The notes under the pieces: model-generated
Told to the model about the DNA's origin: nothing
Databases searched by the model: none
The model's input: the letters and a program-made list of their open reading frames with translations, nothing else
Part shown: positions 13,301 to 27,300 of the stretch, piece after piece
Layout: every line of letters begins with the position of its first letter
Numbering within the stretch: the first letter of the stretch is position 1
Assembly (NCBI GenBank): GCA_946803715.1
Contig: CAMPET010000069.1
Coordinates: 247,218-311,217, forward strand
Source: Beroe ovata
Taxonomy: Eukaryota > Ctenophora > Nuda > Beroida > Beroidae
Direction: 5' to 3'
Length of the DNA stretch: 64,000 bases
Made by a program: the position numbers and the translations under genes

Positions 13301-15429
13301 ACCTACTTCCTCTGGATCAAAGCCTCTAAGACCGGGTCTATAAGTTGGAGTTGCATGTGTGCCCTTGCCTACTTCTACATGGTAAGTGTCGTGTTCCAAT
13401 ACCTGAAAATATGTGACCTATACCCACCTCTTTATTCTCCAACACTTGTTTTTCTGATACCTGACATTATCCGAGCTTTAGTGTTTATTCCGGTTTCCCT
13501 CTCCCAACACGTGTTTTCCAGGTTTCCAGCTGGGGTGGTTACGTGTTCCTCATCAATCTTATCCCGATACACGTGTTTGTTCTCATGGTAACGGGCCGGT
13601 TCTCTCATCGTATCTACGTGGCGTACTGCATAACCTACTCGCTCGGTACCATACTCTCCATGCAAATCCCGTTCGTGGGATTCGCTCCCGTGGAAACGTC
13701 AGAACACATGGCAGCGTTGGGCGTGTTCGGGCTGTGTCAGATTGTGGCATTTGTGCAGTATCTACAGGCGAATATGTCCACCAACGCGTTCAATGTGCTG
13801 TATAAGGGAGTGCTCACTGTGGGTCTCGCTGCTGCAGGTAATGAGAAGTCTCCATTTGTACTCAGTGATCATACCCTTATTTCTCATATGTCGCACACAA
13901 TTCATCCTACTTACCCCAGGCCTCTCATTCGGAATTGCCCTCTTCCTCGGCAAGATTGCCCCATGGACCGGCAGATTCTACTCGCTCCTCGACCCCTCCT
14001 ACGCCAAGAACAACATCCCCATCATTGCCTCGGTGTCGGAACATCAACCCACGACCTGGGCCAGTTTCTACTTCGATCTCCAGCTCCTGGTTTTCATGTT
14101 CCCCGTCGGTTTGTACTACTGTTTCCGGGAGCTTACCGATGCTAACATCTTCGTGATCGTGTACAGCGTGACGAGCATCTACTTTGCCGGGGTCATGGTC
14201 CGACTGATGCTGGTGCTGGCGCCCATCATGTGCATCATGTCTGGTATTGGGATATCCACCACTCTGTCGACGTACATGAGGAACCTTGATGCAGACCAGG
14301 GCGTTGTTCAGACGCAGAAAAACAAGAAGAAAACAGCTGATTATCCCATGAAATCTGAGGTAAAGCACCACCTTATCCCCATTCAAAACATGTTATTATG
14401 GTCGATAAACCAGTCACGACCACTGACACACTCCTATTCACAGGTTGCGAGCGTGATGGTGATGATTGTCGGGATTTTCCTCACCACATTCGTGTTCCAC
14501 TGCACCTGGGTCACGAGCGAGGCGTACTCTTCTCCATCTATCGTACTGGCGGCTAAAGGCGCCGGCGGGGACCGCATCATATTCGACGATTTCCGCGAGG
14601 CATACAACTGGCTCAAGTTCAACACACCGGAGGACGCTAAGGTGATGTCGTGGTGGGATTACGGGTACCAGTTGACGGCCATGGCGAACAGGACGATCCT
14701 CGTGGACAACAACACGTGGAACAACACCCATATTTCGAGAGTGGGGCAGGCCATGGCTAGTCCAGAGGAGCACAGCTACACCATTATGAAGGTACAAAGT
14801 GAGAGAATATGTAATATTATCAAATTGGCATATTATACGAGCTATACTCTATGAAATATTTCCTTGAACTCGCACTAAATTTACTTTAGTAAATGTTGCT
14901 ACTTATTTTGTGTAGCAGAGATTGATATCTCACTGCCTATCAGGAGCTCGACGTGGACTACGTTCTCGTGATATTCGGTGGGATATCGGGCTACAGCTCT
15001 GACGATATCAACAAGTTCCTGTGGATGATCAGGATTGGGGGCAGTACCCCAGAGGGGGCGCACATCTCCGAGTCTGACTACTACTCCCAGTCGGGAGAGT
15101 ACAGGGTCGACAAGGACGCCTCCTCCGCAATGCTCAACTCTCTCATGTACAAGATGTGCTACTACAGGTATATAGTCATGCATGGTGTTTGGCTGCAATT
15201 CGGCTGTCGGCTCTCGACATTTGTGTGGTTATTTGTGATACAACGTATTCCCAGGTTTGGGGAAATCATGACCGAACAGGGCAAGCCCAATGGCTGGGAT
15301 AGGGTGAGAAACCAGGAGGTCGGCAACAAGGACTTCGAGTTGGATGTTCTGGAGGAGGCTTTCACATCTGAGCATTGGATTGTGAGGATTTACAAAGTCA
15401 AAGACATGGACAATCGTGGCAATAAATAG
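10367..15429 (+). CDS. STT3A: Dolichyl-diphosphooligosaccharide-protein glycosyltransferase catalytic subunit STT3A
   Basis: Eleven exons: 10367-10469, 11986-12046, 12643-12764, 12849-13015, 13095-13185, 13275-13381, 13522-13837, 13920-14359, 14444-14791, 14944-15167 and 15255-15429. They give 717 residues, close to the usual ~705. STT3 transfers the dolichol-linked glycan to Asn-X-Ser/Thr acceptors in the ER lumen. Diagnostic segments are [20 protein letters not shown], the first luminal loop [22 protein letters not shown], and the WWDYGYQ acceptor-binding motif followed by an [10 protein letters not shown] glycosylation cluster. The C-terminus ([27 protein letters not shown]) matches the STT3A paralogue better than STT3B. 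Multiple hydrophobic segments fill the N-terminal two thirds. The chosen ATG follows a splice-acceptor-like TCTAG by 5 nt. Intron 1 carries a TIR element. Confidence 0.97.
10577..11968. mobile_element. Non-autonomous TIR DNA element with TA flanks and internal satellite
   Basis: The left end TA-CACTCAGTTTTTTCTATAAG and the right end (inverted) TA-CACTCAGTTTCTTTTATAAG form terminal inverted repeats flanked by TA. This is as expected for a Tc1/mariner-type MITE. About five 172-bp tandem units fill the interior. No transposase frame is present. It lies within intron 1 of STT3A. A solo end recurs at 45553-45600 and a partial copy runs off the right end of the window from about 63913. Confidence 0.8.
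10715..11660. repeat. 172-bp tandem repeat, about 5 units
   Basis: The anchor CCAAAATTTCACGTCAATCC recurs at about 10745, 10917, 11089, 11261, 11433 and, diverged, 11606, i.e. every 172 bp. The middle units are essentially identical and the outer ones diverged, the usual pattern of unequal exchange. It is the core of the TIR element above. Confidence 0.95.
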
Positions 15430-17537
15430 AAACAATTTTACATCATCAATGGAATGGGTTTTATAGTATTAGTAGCTTTACATTTTTATGAGGCTGATAT
15501 TGTTACAAAGCGAGTTTGATATATTTCATCTATTCTTAGCTTGAATGCCAGTTCAATTTATGCCACTATGCCAGTTTAAATAACATGAGGCGAGGTATGG
15601 CATAGATATTATCTAAGATCACTGCACAGCTATACAGGTGCGCGCCACGCGAAATTCCACATTAGCGCGCGGAAGCCGCGCATCCAGCTAGTGTGCTGAC
15701 AATGCTGCGCGCGACCGCATACTAAAATTCAGTGTACAGTGTACAACAATAAAGACATTCGAATTTAAAAATTCGAGCGTTATGATCGTCATAGTTAAAC
15801 AACCTTTAGCTTTAATAAGTTGCCAGTGGAGATGCATTTTGGGCGGCGCGCGCAATTGGCAAAATGATTGATGATAATTCCTCTTCGTCACTCAAAATTA
15901 TACTCACATGCTGGTTTGCTTTAGCTATATTATATTCCATAACAAATATTAATGATAATTTTTCTTCTTTTGCCTATCTACTTGATCAATGCAAATGATC
16001 ATTGATCATGTTTGATTATTTATTTTATTCATTAACTTGATAATGATATATTGGTGTTTTGATGAGTTATTTTTAAGTTGTTGTAGGTTGTAGAAATAGA
16101 AATTGGTCACAATTGTTCACAATTTGTTAGCACATGTTTTTCTAATCACGGTTTAAATTGTACAGCTGATAATTTGCTTGATGCTGACTATCATGGACTA
16201 ATGACTTGAAATATGACAGGCACTGGCNATCACTAATCAGTTGTCAATCTATGGTGACCCTGAACCCTCAATTTCATATATCCTTCATCCTTGATGAGTT
16301 TCTGAACTATTTAACCAACTCATTGTCATTTTGTCGTTGTGAGCAACCCTGCAAATATTGAAAAAATGGTAGCATGAAATGAGAATGAGAGGGCTCAATC
16401 CTATTGAATCTCCTTGAAAAGCTGAGTTCCATTTTTGAAAGCAAGATGATAGTTACTGATGGTTACTGAGGTGATTTAACATAGAGAAAAGTCTAGCAGA
16501 GTATTTGGTGTGGTCTTATGGATGATTTTATTACCTAAATTAATTTCAGGGTGTTTTTCTCAGCTGAGGTTAAATTCCAGCAACTGCCTAGCTGGAAACC
16601 TATGATGATAGTGATATACCAATTTTATCATTTAAGTTTTTTCTGTCATTCATAAGCTCCTGTTACATTGCCGTCTCCTGTTTCACTTTGTTGATGAATG
16701 AACTATAGGCACTACCTATTGCTTTTGTAATGTACCTATCACACCATATGGTCAACATATGTGTCTCTGAACCTACTTGATAATTAATATCGATGATCAT
16801 AATTCCTGCTGTGTGGTTACATATGTTCTATATATGCTCTCATAATATTTCTCACCTTCTATTATGTTTGATTCTGGACAAAGTATTTTCAAGACTCAAA
16901 TAGGTATACCTGACTAGGTAAGGTGAGAAAATCTGACAAAATTTCATGCATTGATAATTAGGCTCTTGGAGGTTCAGAAAATTCTAGATGTTTTACTATA
17001 AGTATTCATAATGATCATTTACTTCCAATTTTCAGTAATTGTATTCATACTGTTGTTAATTTTCAAACTCATAGTATGGTTACTAACAGACCGCCTAGTT
17101 GACTGTTGAGACCCCTAATTGTGTTGTTGGTGCATACTTATCTTGACAAGGTTCTACTTAAATTTGTTGCAAGAACCGATTAGTTTGGGTCACTAATGAA
17201 ACAAATGCATCTGAATGAGCCCTTATATAAGAACTCTGTTCTCTGACACTTTGCACTTAACCTGGATTAAAGAATACAGAACCAGCTGTACTCGACAGCA
17301 GGGTTTAATTGCTAGTTAGCCGTCCAGTGACCCATTTAAATGCTCCCCCAACCAATAATTCGAGCACCATGTCAAATTACAGATGTCGGAATAGTGTCAG
17401 ATACGGGTATTTCTAACGGTTAATGAAAGGAAAGAGAAAAAAGATTTCTCTTGCCTGTCCATCACGTGTCTCCAAGGCGGGTTGTTTTTGATTTGATATT
17501 TGTTATCAACCACCTGTTCCTCTACCATATTTATACG
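15430..17537. other. Spacer, no gene seen
   Basis: A/T-rich sequence follows the STT3A stop, with GC-alternating patches near 15640-15860 and a single N at 16228. No exon with domain similarity, RNA gene or terminal repeat was recognised. Confidence 0.6.
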
Positions 17538-17623
17538 ATGGACTATGGGAGGGATTACTACCTGGCCCCCCATGCTCCTCTTCTCACTAGAAAATGTAGT
17601 CGTGATGAACTCCGCTGCAACAG
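17538..17623 (+). other. Possible orphan first exon (MDYGRDYYLAP...)
   Basis: An ATG-initiated open stretch of 28 codons ends at a good donor (CAACAG|gtaata). It leaves reading phase 2, which does not fit the next recognised coding exon at 18345. It could belong to an alternative transcript or be chance. Confidence 0.25.
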
Positions 17624-18355
17624 GTAATAATATCATAAACCCGTTCTGTTGCAAGAGAGAGAGGCGTGATAATAAAAGAGCAGCTTGACTAGTCCCCAAT
17701 ATATGAGCCTATAGCTCACGCGAATATCGAGCGCCACGCTCGCCAGCACGTGCCGATATGCCCCAATTTGTTTAATCTCATTACAGAAACTGATTTAGTA
17801 CGTTGCATTTCTGTTAGAAACTCTGATTACCCAATGAAACTTTGGTAGTCGAACGAACGGCGACTTTTCGGTTGAAGCTATGTGATTGATCAGAACGGTT
17901 CTTCCCATTGGCTAGAGCCTGTATTTAATAGGTGCAGTAATATATCAATATATAAACCGTGCCATTCATTTTAGCGAGGGCTATATGTAATTTAGTGAGG
18001 GCGCGCGCGCGTTTTTCTCTCCACTATGAATTGGTTTGGTATATTTCATTAAGTTGTGCGTGGTCTCTCGCGTTTAAATACACCGTCACGCATGTTCTAT
18101 CGCGGCAAAACGGCATCACGGTTTCCACAACGTTGCAACGAACTCCAGCATCAGCAGTTAGTATGTCTTCTAGGAATTTCCAGTCCAATAATCTCGCCTT
18201 TAATAGGTTTATGCATCGCTAATTTTCACGACACGTCATGATTATTATCATGAATAATAACACCTGTGTCCTTTATTCCCTTAGCTGAATACTTCCATTG
18301 TCTGAATGAAATCATATTTGTAACATTTCGTTGTGATGTTGTAGGATCGTGTGAA

Positions 18356-21300
18356 ATGACTATGACAGAAGAGGGAAGATGTAACAGACCTCCACTTTCA
18401 CCTCACGACTCAGATGGGTCGGGTGAGTCTTGCTGTGTTGCCCTTTTGTTGCCCTTTTGTTGCTATAGCAACCATCCCATGATTAGCAACGGTGCTTCTG
18501 TCAGGGGTTTTTGTGAAGCTTGTATTTCGTGAGGAGATCAGAAAGTTTAAGATCACAGAATCTGTCTCCCCATACGAAGAAATGATCAAATTTGTGGAGA
18601 GCCAATTCGTGGTAATTATGATTAAGGAATGTTTCAATGTGGGTCATATTCTCATTTTTGACTAATTTTTGACTGAATAACTTCGTAACACGTAGGAATT
18701 GTCCAAACAGGTGTCTGGGTCGGTTCGTCTCAGCTACAAAGACGAAGACGGAGACGAGATAACTGTCAGCTCGAATAGGGAAGTGCTTGACGCTATCCAA
18801 AGTCGGGGAGGGATCAGTGGTGTCAAGATCCTCAAATTCACTGTTAGAGATATCAGGGGAGACTCAATGTCCGACAACAGTGAGCCAAGCAGTCCCGTCA
18901 AAAAGGTTAGCTTTCGACTGCCATCCGACTGAAATCTTGACAACACCCATGTCAGTATCTGCACGTGAAACAATGCGATGACACCACTCCAGCACTTCTT
19001 TCCCAGGAAGCACCGAATGCATACACAACTAGTGGCGTGACCTCTGCAACCTCCAACCCAACTCATGTACTCAATGCCATGCTGGAGGAAACACAGATGT
19101 CACAACTGCAAAGTGAGGTGGACCAGCGTGTGACGGGTTTGTCAAACACAAGGAAAAGTTTTTTTTATCTTGACATGATTTTCGGTGGAGAACAGATTTC
19201 CGAGGCTAGGTGAAAGATTTATAATCACAGATCAAATTCTCCCAGGATTACGAAGAGGCAAATCATTGAGTGATGAGAAGATCACAGTTCCGAATATATT
19301 CACCACATTCGACAACAAAGTTATGCGTCAGTTCGAGGTTAGATCCAGGATATCACGATGTTTTGACTTAAAATTGTTGGCATCTCACCATGGATTCGAC
19401 TCCTCCCAGTTGACGAAATAAACAGTTGCCTCCCGCTATAGGTTGGCGGAACCGGTGTCTCATGTACGATATGCCCTCTGCCTAAGTGTCCGAAACCCAC
19501 AACCGACTTTAGTAATCTCCGAGCTCATGGGCGGTCGGAGACGCACCAACAACAGCTAACATATCACGTGAGTGCCATGTGTTCGGGGTTGGGGAGCATA
19601 AGGGGCCCCCTTATGCTCCCCAACCCCGAACACAATTCCCCCCCCCCTTATTAAGGGGGGAATTGTGTTCCTGGGAATTATAGTTCAAAACGGGGGACCA
19701 TTATTTTGGTTCGTAATCATTAATTCGTTACCAGAGAATTACCCAAAATCACTCAATTAATAAATTTGGTTAGAAGTATCTTATCACCATTGATAGCAAA
19801 TTGATTGATTGATAATAATTAACTATTTCATGGCCGTAGGGGGTCGAGTAGCCAATTATATAGCCTCATAATCAAGCCTCCATTTATTTCGAAATCACTT
19901 AGGACATCTCTCAAAATACCTCACTCATTGGATAACCTAACTCATATAAAATTGGATAACCTAAATCCTATAATATTGGATAACCTAAATCCTATAATAT
20001 TCGGGGCCATTGAATTCCGAGAGGGCGGTGGAGTCAGCACAGCGGCACGCTTTCCCACCTGATATCACATGAGCTAATATTCATGGTTATTGGTTATATC
20101 ATACCTACTGGTAACAATGAGACATGAACAACATGAAGTGGAAGATACTCGGTACATGAGACTAATCTAATCAATCCATGTCTCTGACAGTTCTGGAGTG
20201 AAGTTTATGGCGACTTTCTCTCCTCTTTAACATCATTGTATACCCCCTTGCCTCCCCTCCCCATAATTAGAATAGGTATATTTCAATTCCCGATTACCTG
20301 ATTAAGAGCCTAGATATCGGTTGACGTGATTCCTATTGAATGAAGGTGTTATCTCTAGAATCATTGTTCATATGATGTCATCTGGATATATTGTGCCAGT
20401 GATGATCACGTGATATCAAAGCCACGTGACTTTGCACGCGTTGCCATGGTTCCTGCCCCATATTTAGGTCCTGCAACATTGTGATACACTCATAATTAGG
20501 CAAATTAGCCGATTGAGAGATACCCCTTCGTTTATGTGATACGCTAAGCCGCGAAATTGATTCAAATTTCTGCCCAAATTATCACGTTTCACGGAGTCTG
20601 TTCTAATATCGCTGATCCCCCCTCCTTTGCAAGGTCCAAGCACATGATACAAACAGTGATAACACAACTTACATCAGCGCTCGATTTTGCACTCGAGCGA
20701 AGGTTACAATCCAAATACTAATTTGAAAATCTATATACTTCGCATTGTTTTGAGTATATGCTCCATCTGATCAAATTTATCGCGTAAATATAAGTATTTT
20801 CATCGGTAAATATAATTAGTTTGATAATTACACATGGCCGTATTGAGCGAGGCTTAGTACCAGGTTGAAAGTGGTGCTATCGAGTGCGACTGGTACACCA
20901 TCGAACCCAAATCAATTCTTCCTTTTTCCATTTATAAACAGGAATTTGCAAAGTACGTTCTAACCGGGGGATTAAGTTGATTAAGAAAATAAAACGAAAT
21001 ATTTGGAATCTGCAACACGTGCCGTGTTCAGGCATTTTCAAGTGTGCTAATTAGTGTCCCACTGTCCGATTGGGTGTGCAAGGTGTGCAAGTACCAGACC
21101 CTCCTTCTCTCGGATTGATATGGCAATTTAAACAGCTAATGATAGGGACTAAGAACCTGGGACGAGTTCAAGTACTTTCAATTCACTCCTAAACTGTATT
21201 TACTGCTTCAAAATAACTTATCCATTAATATAGCCATGTATGATATGGATCAAACTTCTATTTTTGGTTTTCACTTTTCATGACTATTGGCATTGGCACA

Positions 21301-24300
21301 GCATTTCAATGTCCACTATCCATGATACATTCTTGACTTTTGAACACATGTTCTACCCAACTGTGATCCATGCCAATCTCAACCTGACTCATGTCTCATT
21401 CCATAGTGCCGATGTTTTATAATCCTCCAACTTTGCTACATCGCATTCAATACAATAAGCACAGTCGTATAATAAAGTCTATTTAGCAAGTGACTCTGTA
21501 GACCAGGAGATAAAATACAAAAAAGTGTCTCCGGCATTTTTACTACCGTTTTTATTCCTCATTCAACATATTTTATAACCATTGTTTCTCGTATTATCGA
21601 AGAATGGTAATGATGAGGATTGCAAAATACCCAAAATGTCTCAATGAAAGCCCCCGTGAAGTAGGATGGTGCGTGCTTAATTGGATCTCCCGCCATATTT
21701 AATGGGAAATCAAATAGCATTTCGGTAAGGCGGTATGATTTTGGTACTATGTATAATTGGAGAGTACTTTAGAAAGAGAAGGCATCGCCCCATTCTTTCA
21801 AACCAGGGGTCAAAACAATAGCAATCGCTATGGCGAGTATGGCACAAAGCTCCAATTATATAGCTATCGTGAAAAAAGCGAAGCAGCATTAGAAATTTTT
21901 TTATTTCGGACCCATTGTTTCCGCACGTTTCAAATCTATATGGCCAATTATGTATAAGCAATTTGCGGCATTTAAAAACTTCTTTGTATGCAAATGATGA
22001 TATTTCATTTTTCCGATTGAACCCCTAAAAGTTCAGCAAAAAGCTGCCAATATGTTTCTCCAGAAAGTTGAAACTATACGCATTGGCGTGTTGTTTAGTT
22101 CAAAGAATTGAAAACTTAAAAATTGACGAATGTTTGGTTTTCATGATATTCAACCCAACTTAATGTTAGTAAAGAGGGGTTTTAACTGGCAAAGAGCCAT
22201 GGTTAAAAGTTACGAAATGGTTCTGTGAGAGTTCAGAAATTTCAATATTTATTGGTTAAACACGTAGATTCGCGTTTATTAATATTGAGCACGTAAGTCA
22301 TATTCAAAGTATTCCATGAAACATTCTCAATTTCGTTCTCGTACACATTCATATAATACCGACTCATCAAAACTTTCAAAATTATAGACCGCTTCAATCT
22401 TCTCACGGCTGTGATGAATTTATGGAAAATATATGTATACTTTCAAAACGAGAGCACGTACTACGTATAATCTTAGTGGTGGTGACCATCATCATGGTCG
22501 TCGGGATTCATGAGTCGCGGCTATGGGCTGCGGTCATTGGTCTCTCGCGTTGGCCAGCAGGGTCGAGACAGGGAGTCCGATCGCATAGGCGTTAGCCAAT
22601 TGCTCGTCACCAGTCTCGCGAATAACCTTTGTGGAGGAGGAGCATTGTCAATTTATCTATAGATATCCAGCTGCGATATATGTGAGATAAAAATGCTCAT
22701 AAAATTATTAATAGGGCAGGATTAGTACGGTTAATAAGCGTGTTTAAACTGGGGTGATCATCAACCTGCAGACTGATAGCCTATGCCTACCATCAAAACT
22801 TATCACGTGACACGTCTGGTGAACCAATCAAATCGCTCCAATTTTCTGCGTGTTCAAACTGATCCGGTCAGAGTCTTTGTTGACGCCAGAAGGATCTTAA
22901 TAAATGCTTCTAATAGTATTAAAATTATAATAACTGGATTGCTAATAATTTCACGAATTAGGCTTTATTGGCGGTTCAACACGTCCGGCTGTCTCCCATT
23001 CTAACAAATAGCAACTATTATATAAACTAAACCAACTATCTAATTCACGCCACCGATTTTCGACAGGATCTTGAGCCATTATAATATAGATATCTGTAGG
23101 TAGCTCGTATATATCGACAAGGAAGATTCGCAGAAATTGACGATGCGATTCCACTCATTTTCGTCAAACTGGAGACTTAATCTCCATCATATATTCTCCA
23201 AAAGAGTTGGGGAGGATTGTGGAGACCAAATCTCCATTATGAGTTGAGGTTTTCATAATGTAAGGCTGAAAAACCATTTTTCATTTAATCATTTTATGAT
23301 CATTTAAATGCTATGTCCACAATCCCTCATCAAATGTTCCCAACATTTCATCAGAAATCATATTCATCATTTCTGCTTTTGATTGAAGAATTAGATTTAT
23401 GGATAGCTATGATATGGATAGGAGGAGAAAATGAGCTTTTTTTCTAACTCGTCAAACTATTTTCTACCTAGAGCTTTAGCACTTTGTTCAGAATCATCGT
23501 GCCTATTCTCTGAGCTACACGGAGTTAATTGGCGCTATTATAACCCTCCTAGATCCGCAGTCAAGCTGCGCGATCGCGGTGGTGGCTGTTTGAGGCGGCG
23601 TGAAGCTACTTGAGAGCCGCGCTAATGCCGCGGCTACTCTCGGGGAAAACTGTACCGGTCACGTGACATTTTGGGTGTGGTCACGTGACACATTGGGTGA
23701 GGTCACGTGACACATTGGGTGAGGTCACGTGATCATTTGTCACGTCATACGATATGATGTATGAAGATCGTTGACTTTAACACACATGTATGATTGATGG
23801 AATATATATCGGCATAGGCGGTGTTTTTGCAGGTAATTCCAACCATCACGTCCACTTCCGTAGCTAACCCCAGTGTTTAATGGATGACCGCGTGATTTCT
23901 GCTAATTTTTCCTGTCAACATGGCGTTAAGGAGGAAGTGGAACCTGGACCAATCACGTTAGAGCATTTGACCACGTGCTCGAAACACTGATCGCTGATTG
24001 GTCCCCAATGATACATGTTCTGATGATTTGTGATCTATATGTATGCAATGGATTGACTGTGATTATCCAACGTGTCAACTGTCAACACAGTTTAAAACAA
24101 TGGAGTACTACTACAGGTCCTATGTGACATTAGCAGTGTACTGGGAAGTACGGATATGTTGATACTTGATAATTTGTTAACAACTTAACAACTAACAACT
24201 TATCATGTTTTTCAATGAAATATCCGGACTTTTTCATATTCCTACATGCAATATGCATATTCTATCGATATTCAGCTTATTGAAGCGATATCGCTCAAGA

Positions 24301-27300
24301 CCAAGCTCTCAAATCGGAAGTCCCAGTAGTAGTTGTCGTACTTGGACAAACAAGACCAATTTTTGCTGCTGCCCATGGTATTTTGGTAGAACCACGATAA
24401 AATACCATTCTTGCACGACCAAGCTCTCAATTCGTCACAGACGTTAGGAATTTCCTTACAACCGCAGTCCATATATATGTTCGGCATTACCGATAAATTA
24501 GAGCTGGGATTGTAGCTATTTTATCGCAATCGATTCCCATAAAATAGAGTCCCATAAAATTCATGAATGAGTTACAATAGTTACCCTGAGAGTTACGGTC
24601 ATAATGGTAATAGGATTAAGTTTAAGACTATTAATCAGTCTCGTATCTAACACAAAAGTTTGGGCTGCCTTTTTCCAAAATCTCGACTCACACCACTGTC
24701 AAATTTCTCGAAGTAATTAAATCCTGGAGTTCTATAATTCTGCTCATCGATAAATTAACTTTTGCAATTCGTCAGTTAATTGGCTGATGATAATACAAAT
24801 CATGTAATTAATCGGACAGCACTTCACTCCACGTTACATAGAATTTTGTATGAGGGGGAAGGGAAGATTAGAGCGTTAATCACCAAATTATTGTTAATCC
24901 CATGATTCAATCACATTAGACCAGCCCTCTCGTGCGAGAGCTAGGATTGGGTACTATTGAATGGCTACACTATTATAGTGTCCGGTGTTCACGTGTCCAA
25001 TGGGAATGTGTTCTGTAGTCACGTGATATAGGTTCGTGTTTGGAGTTATCTGTGAGTTATCAGTGAACAGCATCAATCATCATAGGTTTAAGGAGTGAGG
25101 CATTCGTATACGCGCCAGATTTCCTAAAGCTAAATCAGGAATAGTTAGTGGTTTTCAGAGGCTGTTAGAGATATATAGTCTCAACTTAGAACCGTGATCA
25201 GGTTTGTAAAAAAAGTGCTGATATTATAGAACGGAGTCTATCACTTTCGCACCAAAATCAATATCGTGTCGCCCACATCTATCGTCCTAATAAGGTAATC
25301 ACATAATTAGTTACCACCTCATCAGTATGCACATAAATATACTTAAAAATCACAAATATGTGATTAATATGTTAATAATCGGATAATTGGCAGATTATAG
25401 CCCGGGCGCCTTTGTCGCGCACTACATGTCATAGCAACAGATCCCATATGCCATGCGAGTAACAACATTGACAATTTTTCGACAATATGATTATATGCGT
25501 AGTAGCTGTGGTAATATGCTATGAAATTTGTATGTGGCATGTGTATTTTGTCAGGAATTGTGCGACAATTATCAACCATCCCTCCATAATTACATCTTAA
25601 TTACTGATCGTCACGATGTGCGATACTGTAGAAGCCCCATGGATAATCTGCCTGTGGCAGCAACACATATATCCAATGGACGACATATTGGCATAGAAGC
25701 TTATCCGATCACCAGATAGGAGGAACATTTATACTTTTATATGGCGAATTTGAGTAATTCCGGTGTTTAGAATATTTAATTGGGGAAACATGAAGATTTT
25801 GTCCAGAAATCCTTCAGTTTTGTCCCATATCAGTAGTTTGGAGTTGTGATGAAAATGATTCGCTCAGTATAGCTTGATTTAACAGTGAATATACAGAATA
25901 TATACGCGTATGATCATGATATTTATCTAAACTAGTATGTAATCAGCGAATTAGTGCAGCGTGATTAGTGTTAATTATTAGCAGTGGTGATTATTATGAG
26001 TAATAATTGCGATAGAATGATCCTCAAATAATATGCATTCATCTTATTCATCAGTGAAGCATGCATGGGATGTTATCCATGCCTATAGTTAGATGTAAAT
26101 CAGATCTAATAGTCATGTATTGTGAGTTGTGACATCGGGCAATATTGGTTCATGGTACAAGAATATCATATACCGATTTTAGATAGTAGGTACCGCGAAT
26201 TGGGAGGGACCGGTTAGTAGATTTTACTCCAGATGAAACCTTCTCGAACCATAACCCATTGTCTGGGTGCATGAGTGAGATTCCAACTGCACTTGCTGAG
26301 TGTCAGATATCCCAGTAATAATTAGGATACCTCTTCGCGATCAGCTTGCAGTCGCTAGAATTTGATAATTCCGACATATTTCTGTTGGGACCAAATCTGG
26401 AGCACGAGACTGGTATTATTATTACTGGTTATGATAGCATTATCATGGTGTTTCAACTGCTTTACGTATGGCGACAATTTCAACTGTCCGATACGATAAT
26501 ATTGATCATGCAAATCTCTAATTTTCCAACGCCCTGATTATATGTTTTCTAGTGATATCACATTATCATTATCCGGAGAGAGACGTGAACAATTGTCATG
26601 ATTTGGAAACAGAGTCAAACATGATATTATAAGTACCTAATGACGCTTTTATGTGGCCGTAATTAGGTAATTATCGATATCGCTCATGCTAATAAAATAT
26701 GTTCGTAATAATATTTGTAGTTTCATGATTAGTAACAGTCATAATTTTAGTGCAAGTTGGTGTGCGTGTGTGATTGTGTGTGTGATTGTGTGTGTGTATG
26801 TGTGTGTGTGTGCAGATGTGTGTGTGTGTGTGCATGTGTGTGTTGGTGCGACAGTGTGTGTACGTGCGCTAGAGCTCGAGAATGCAGCTCAAGTAGGTAC
26901 TATTACTGCTACGATCAAATGATTTTATTATGATCAATGATGAGTGAGCGAGAGAGACTGTGTGTGATAACCATTCCTACAAGTTGATAGATATTTTAGT
27001 AAATCTATAAATTTGTACAACTAAAAGCTTATATAACAGACCTCAGCTCATGAAATAGTCGCACGATGATGCTATATAATGATAATTTATTGCTAGATTT
27101 GGTTAATGTCGATAAACACGTGAATATAGTATAGTTATATGTAGTAGTTATGTGCTTTCACTGTCGTTTTACAATGGTCATAATATAGGCACGTGCAAAG
27201 TGATTTGTGATTGGTTAACCTAATTTAACGCACGTTGATTGGACCATCTATCAAGGGATTGACAGCTCTAATAGCGATGAGGTTGTACTAATAATAATGC

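Noticed and set aside
13925-14386. Minus-strand frame opposite STT3A
   Set aside because: Opposite a strongly conserved STT3A exon; composition typical of a shadow frame.
26686-26922. Cys/Val-rich frame
   Set aside because: Translation of a TG microsatellite.
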